Source: Luscinia megarhynchos (taxonomy: Eukaryota; Chordata; Aves; Passeriformes; Turdidae). Taken from it: 64,000 nucleotides of DNA. Positions 62,901 to 64,000 of the stretch are shown piece after piece. A model generated the notes under the pieces. It searched no databases, was not told the DNA's origin, and saw nothing but the letters and a program-made list of their open reading frames with translations. Positions within the stretch are counted from its first letter, which is position 1. The number at the start of each line of letters is the position of its first letter. The DNA lies in NCBI GenBank assembly GCA_034336665.1, contig JAPFBE010000013.1, forward strand, positions 17,897,056 to 17,961,055, in the 5' to 3' direction. The position numbers were made by a program, and so were the translations under genes.

Positions 62901-64000
62901 CCATATGAAATAAATGGAGGAAATGACAAATTAGCCCATGTATTGAGGAAAAGCTGAAAACCATTTTTATTGAGGTTTCCTCTGTCTAAATTTCTAATGT
63001 CTAATCTAAATTTAAATAGCAGTAAAATTTCTTGACATTTAAATGTTTAAAATTATTCCTCTAATTAATTTCACAGGTGTAACATATATTAAATAAATAC
63101 AGAATTGCCCTGTGTTACATAAGCAGAATATATTATATATATGTGGATTATTTCCAGATTAGAGGTCCTCCTTTTCCTACCACATAGCCACCCATTAATC
63201 TTCTGCTGGGACAATTAGTTATTTATTTTCTGGGAATTTAATCCATAATTTTTCTGACAGTTGTGACCGATGGGAAAAAAAGGGCAGAAGAATGCCTGCA
63301 ATGTCTTTAAAATCAGCCTAATTCAGTCTCTCAAAAACATTTTGAAATTCATCAGTTGTCACTGCTGTCCAGATTCTAGGATGAAGCTACCTTAACTGAA
63401 AAGCTGAACATATGGAATTTGTCAACATTTGCTCACTTCCTCTGCTGCTGGTTGCACAGCTGATCCAATTCAAACACGTCTCCATTCCTTTAGTTGGCTG
63501 GCCCTGTTCCTTTCAAGGATGACTAGATCTTATCTCAGCAGCCCCAGTTCTCCCTTTTGAGTGACAACTTGTGACGTTTCAGACTTCAGTGAACTGCAGA
63601 ATTCAGTTTAGAAAGCTTCTAGTTTCCACTCCAGTCACTAGGCACCCTCGACATCTTTATCCATGCCTCTCTTGGGATCTCCTCAGCTTCCAGACGACCT
63701 CCAACTTTATCTTGATTTGCAGGTTTCAGAATTCACTGACAATTCACTTGTTTTGTCACTGAGCTACAGTGCAAGATGCCTCTTCTGTTATGTATGTACA
63801 GAAAGCTCTATCTTTTAAAATTTCTTTCAAGCCTAATTTCCCTCATTGTACAAATCCTCATCTTTCTCAGCCAAAGCATTTTCCAAGTTTTACTGGTCTG
63901 CTCCTCTAAGAGAACAAAAGAACTACCAAGAATAGCTGGATTGCTTTTTTTCCCCCTGCAAAAATTCCACCCTACTCAAACATGTTTATTTTTTCAAATT
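59961..64000. other. Anonymous AT-rich intergenic sequence to window end
   Basis: No gene is recognised. It holds four AATTT units at 62256-62275 and a short TA run near 63129-63141. The longest frame is 96 codons (61391-61681, plus), with no domain. Confidence 0.5.

Noticed and set aside
1..64000. Search for tRNA genes by the TTCGAATC/TTCAAATC T-loop pattern
   Set aside because: The few matches (for example AGATTCAAATC near 32830) lack acceptor-stem pairing and an upstream A box at the right distance.

Overview
The window looks like a gene-poor stretch of a bird nuclear genome, most likely a songbird. The evidence is three 5'-truncated CR1 LINE tails (10215-10405, 51839-51975, 52781-53034) and two avian-type LTR copies that begin TGTGTTGG in their own orientation (20411-21133 on the minus strand, 44305-45577 on the plus strand). 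The background is AT-rich and CpG-poor, with many A-rich simple repeats. I see no bacterial gene organisation, no CRISPR array, no tRNA or rRNA, and no gene I can name. Nearly all open frames are under 150 codons, the length expected by chance in 64 kb read in six frames.

Layout. 1-10214 is anonymous AT-rich sequence. 10215-10405 is a CR1 tail. 12605-12818 is low-complexity G/T sequence followed by a 12-bp tandem repeat. 13545-13703 and 16740-17060 are AT-rich stretches with homeodomain-like sites or nested inverted repeats. 20411-21133 is an LTR on the minus strand. 23403-23439 is a 37-base A tract. 25920-26047 and 26573-26748 are two weak exon-like segments on the minus strand. 28360-28600 and 32490-32920 are further regulatory-looking AT-rich blocks. 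34032-36167 is a large minisatellite of roughly 100 units of 20-22 bp, abutting a short CpG-dense segment (36164-36297). 44305-45577 is a solo LTR with a perfect 5-bp target-site duplication. 46800-47260 is another block of TAAT/ATTA sites. 48228-49557 carries a cluster of microsatellites. 51839-53034 holds two CR1 tails in opposite orientation. 56570-57650 is a pyrimidine tract followed by a GC-elevated, CpG-poor island. 59800-59960 contains a 16-bp motif occurring twice among GATA-type sites.

The most distinctive element is the minisatellite. Its units share a constant core, CAGGACACACTGAC, and differ in a 6-8 base linker. Shared linker orders and private variants show internal block duplications. 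Its minus strand has no stop codon in any of the three frames, so three overlapping frames of 742-810 codons result. I read these as a consequence of the repeat unit, not as a gene, but the CpG-dense flank makes transcription worth testing. Claims of conserved regulatory function elsewhere are inference from motif density only; no alignment was available.
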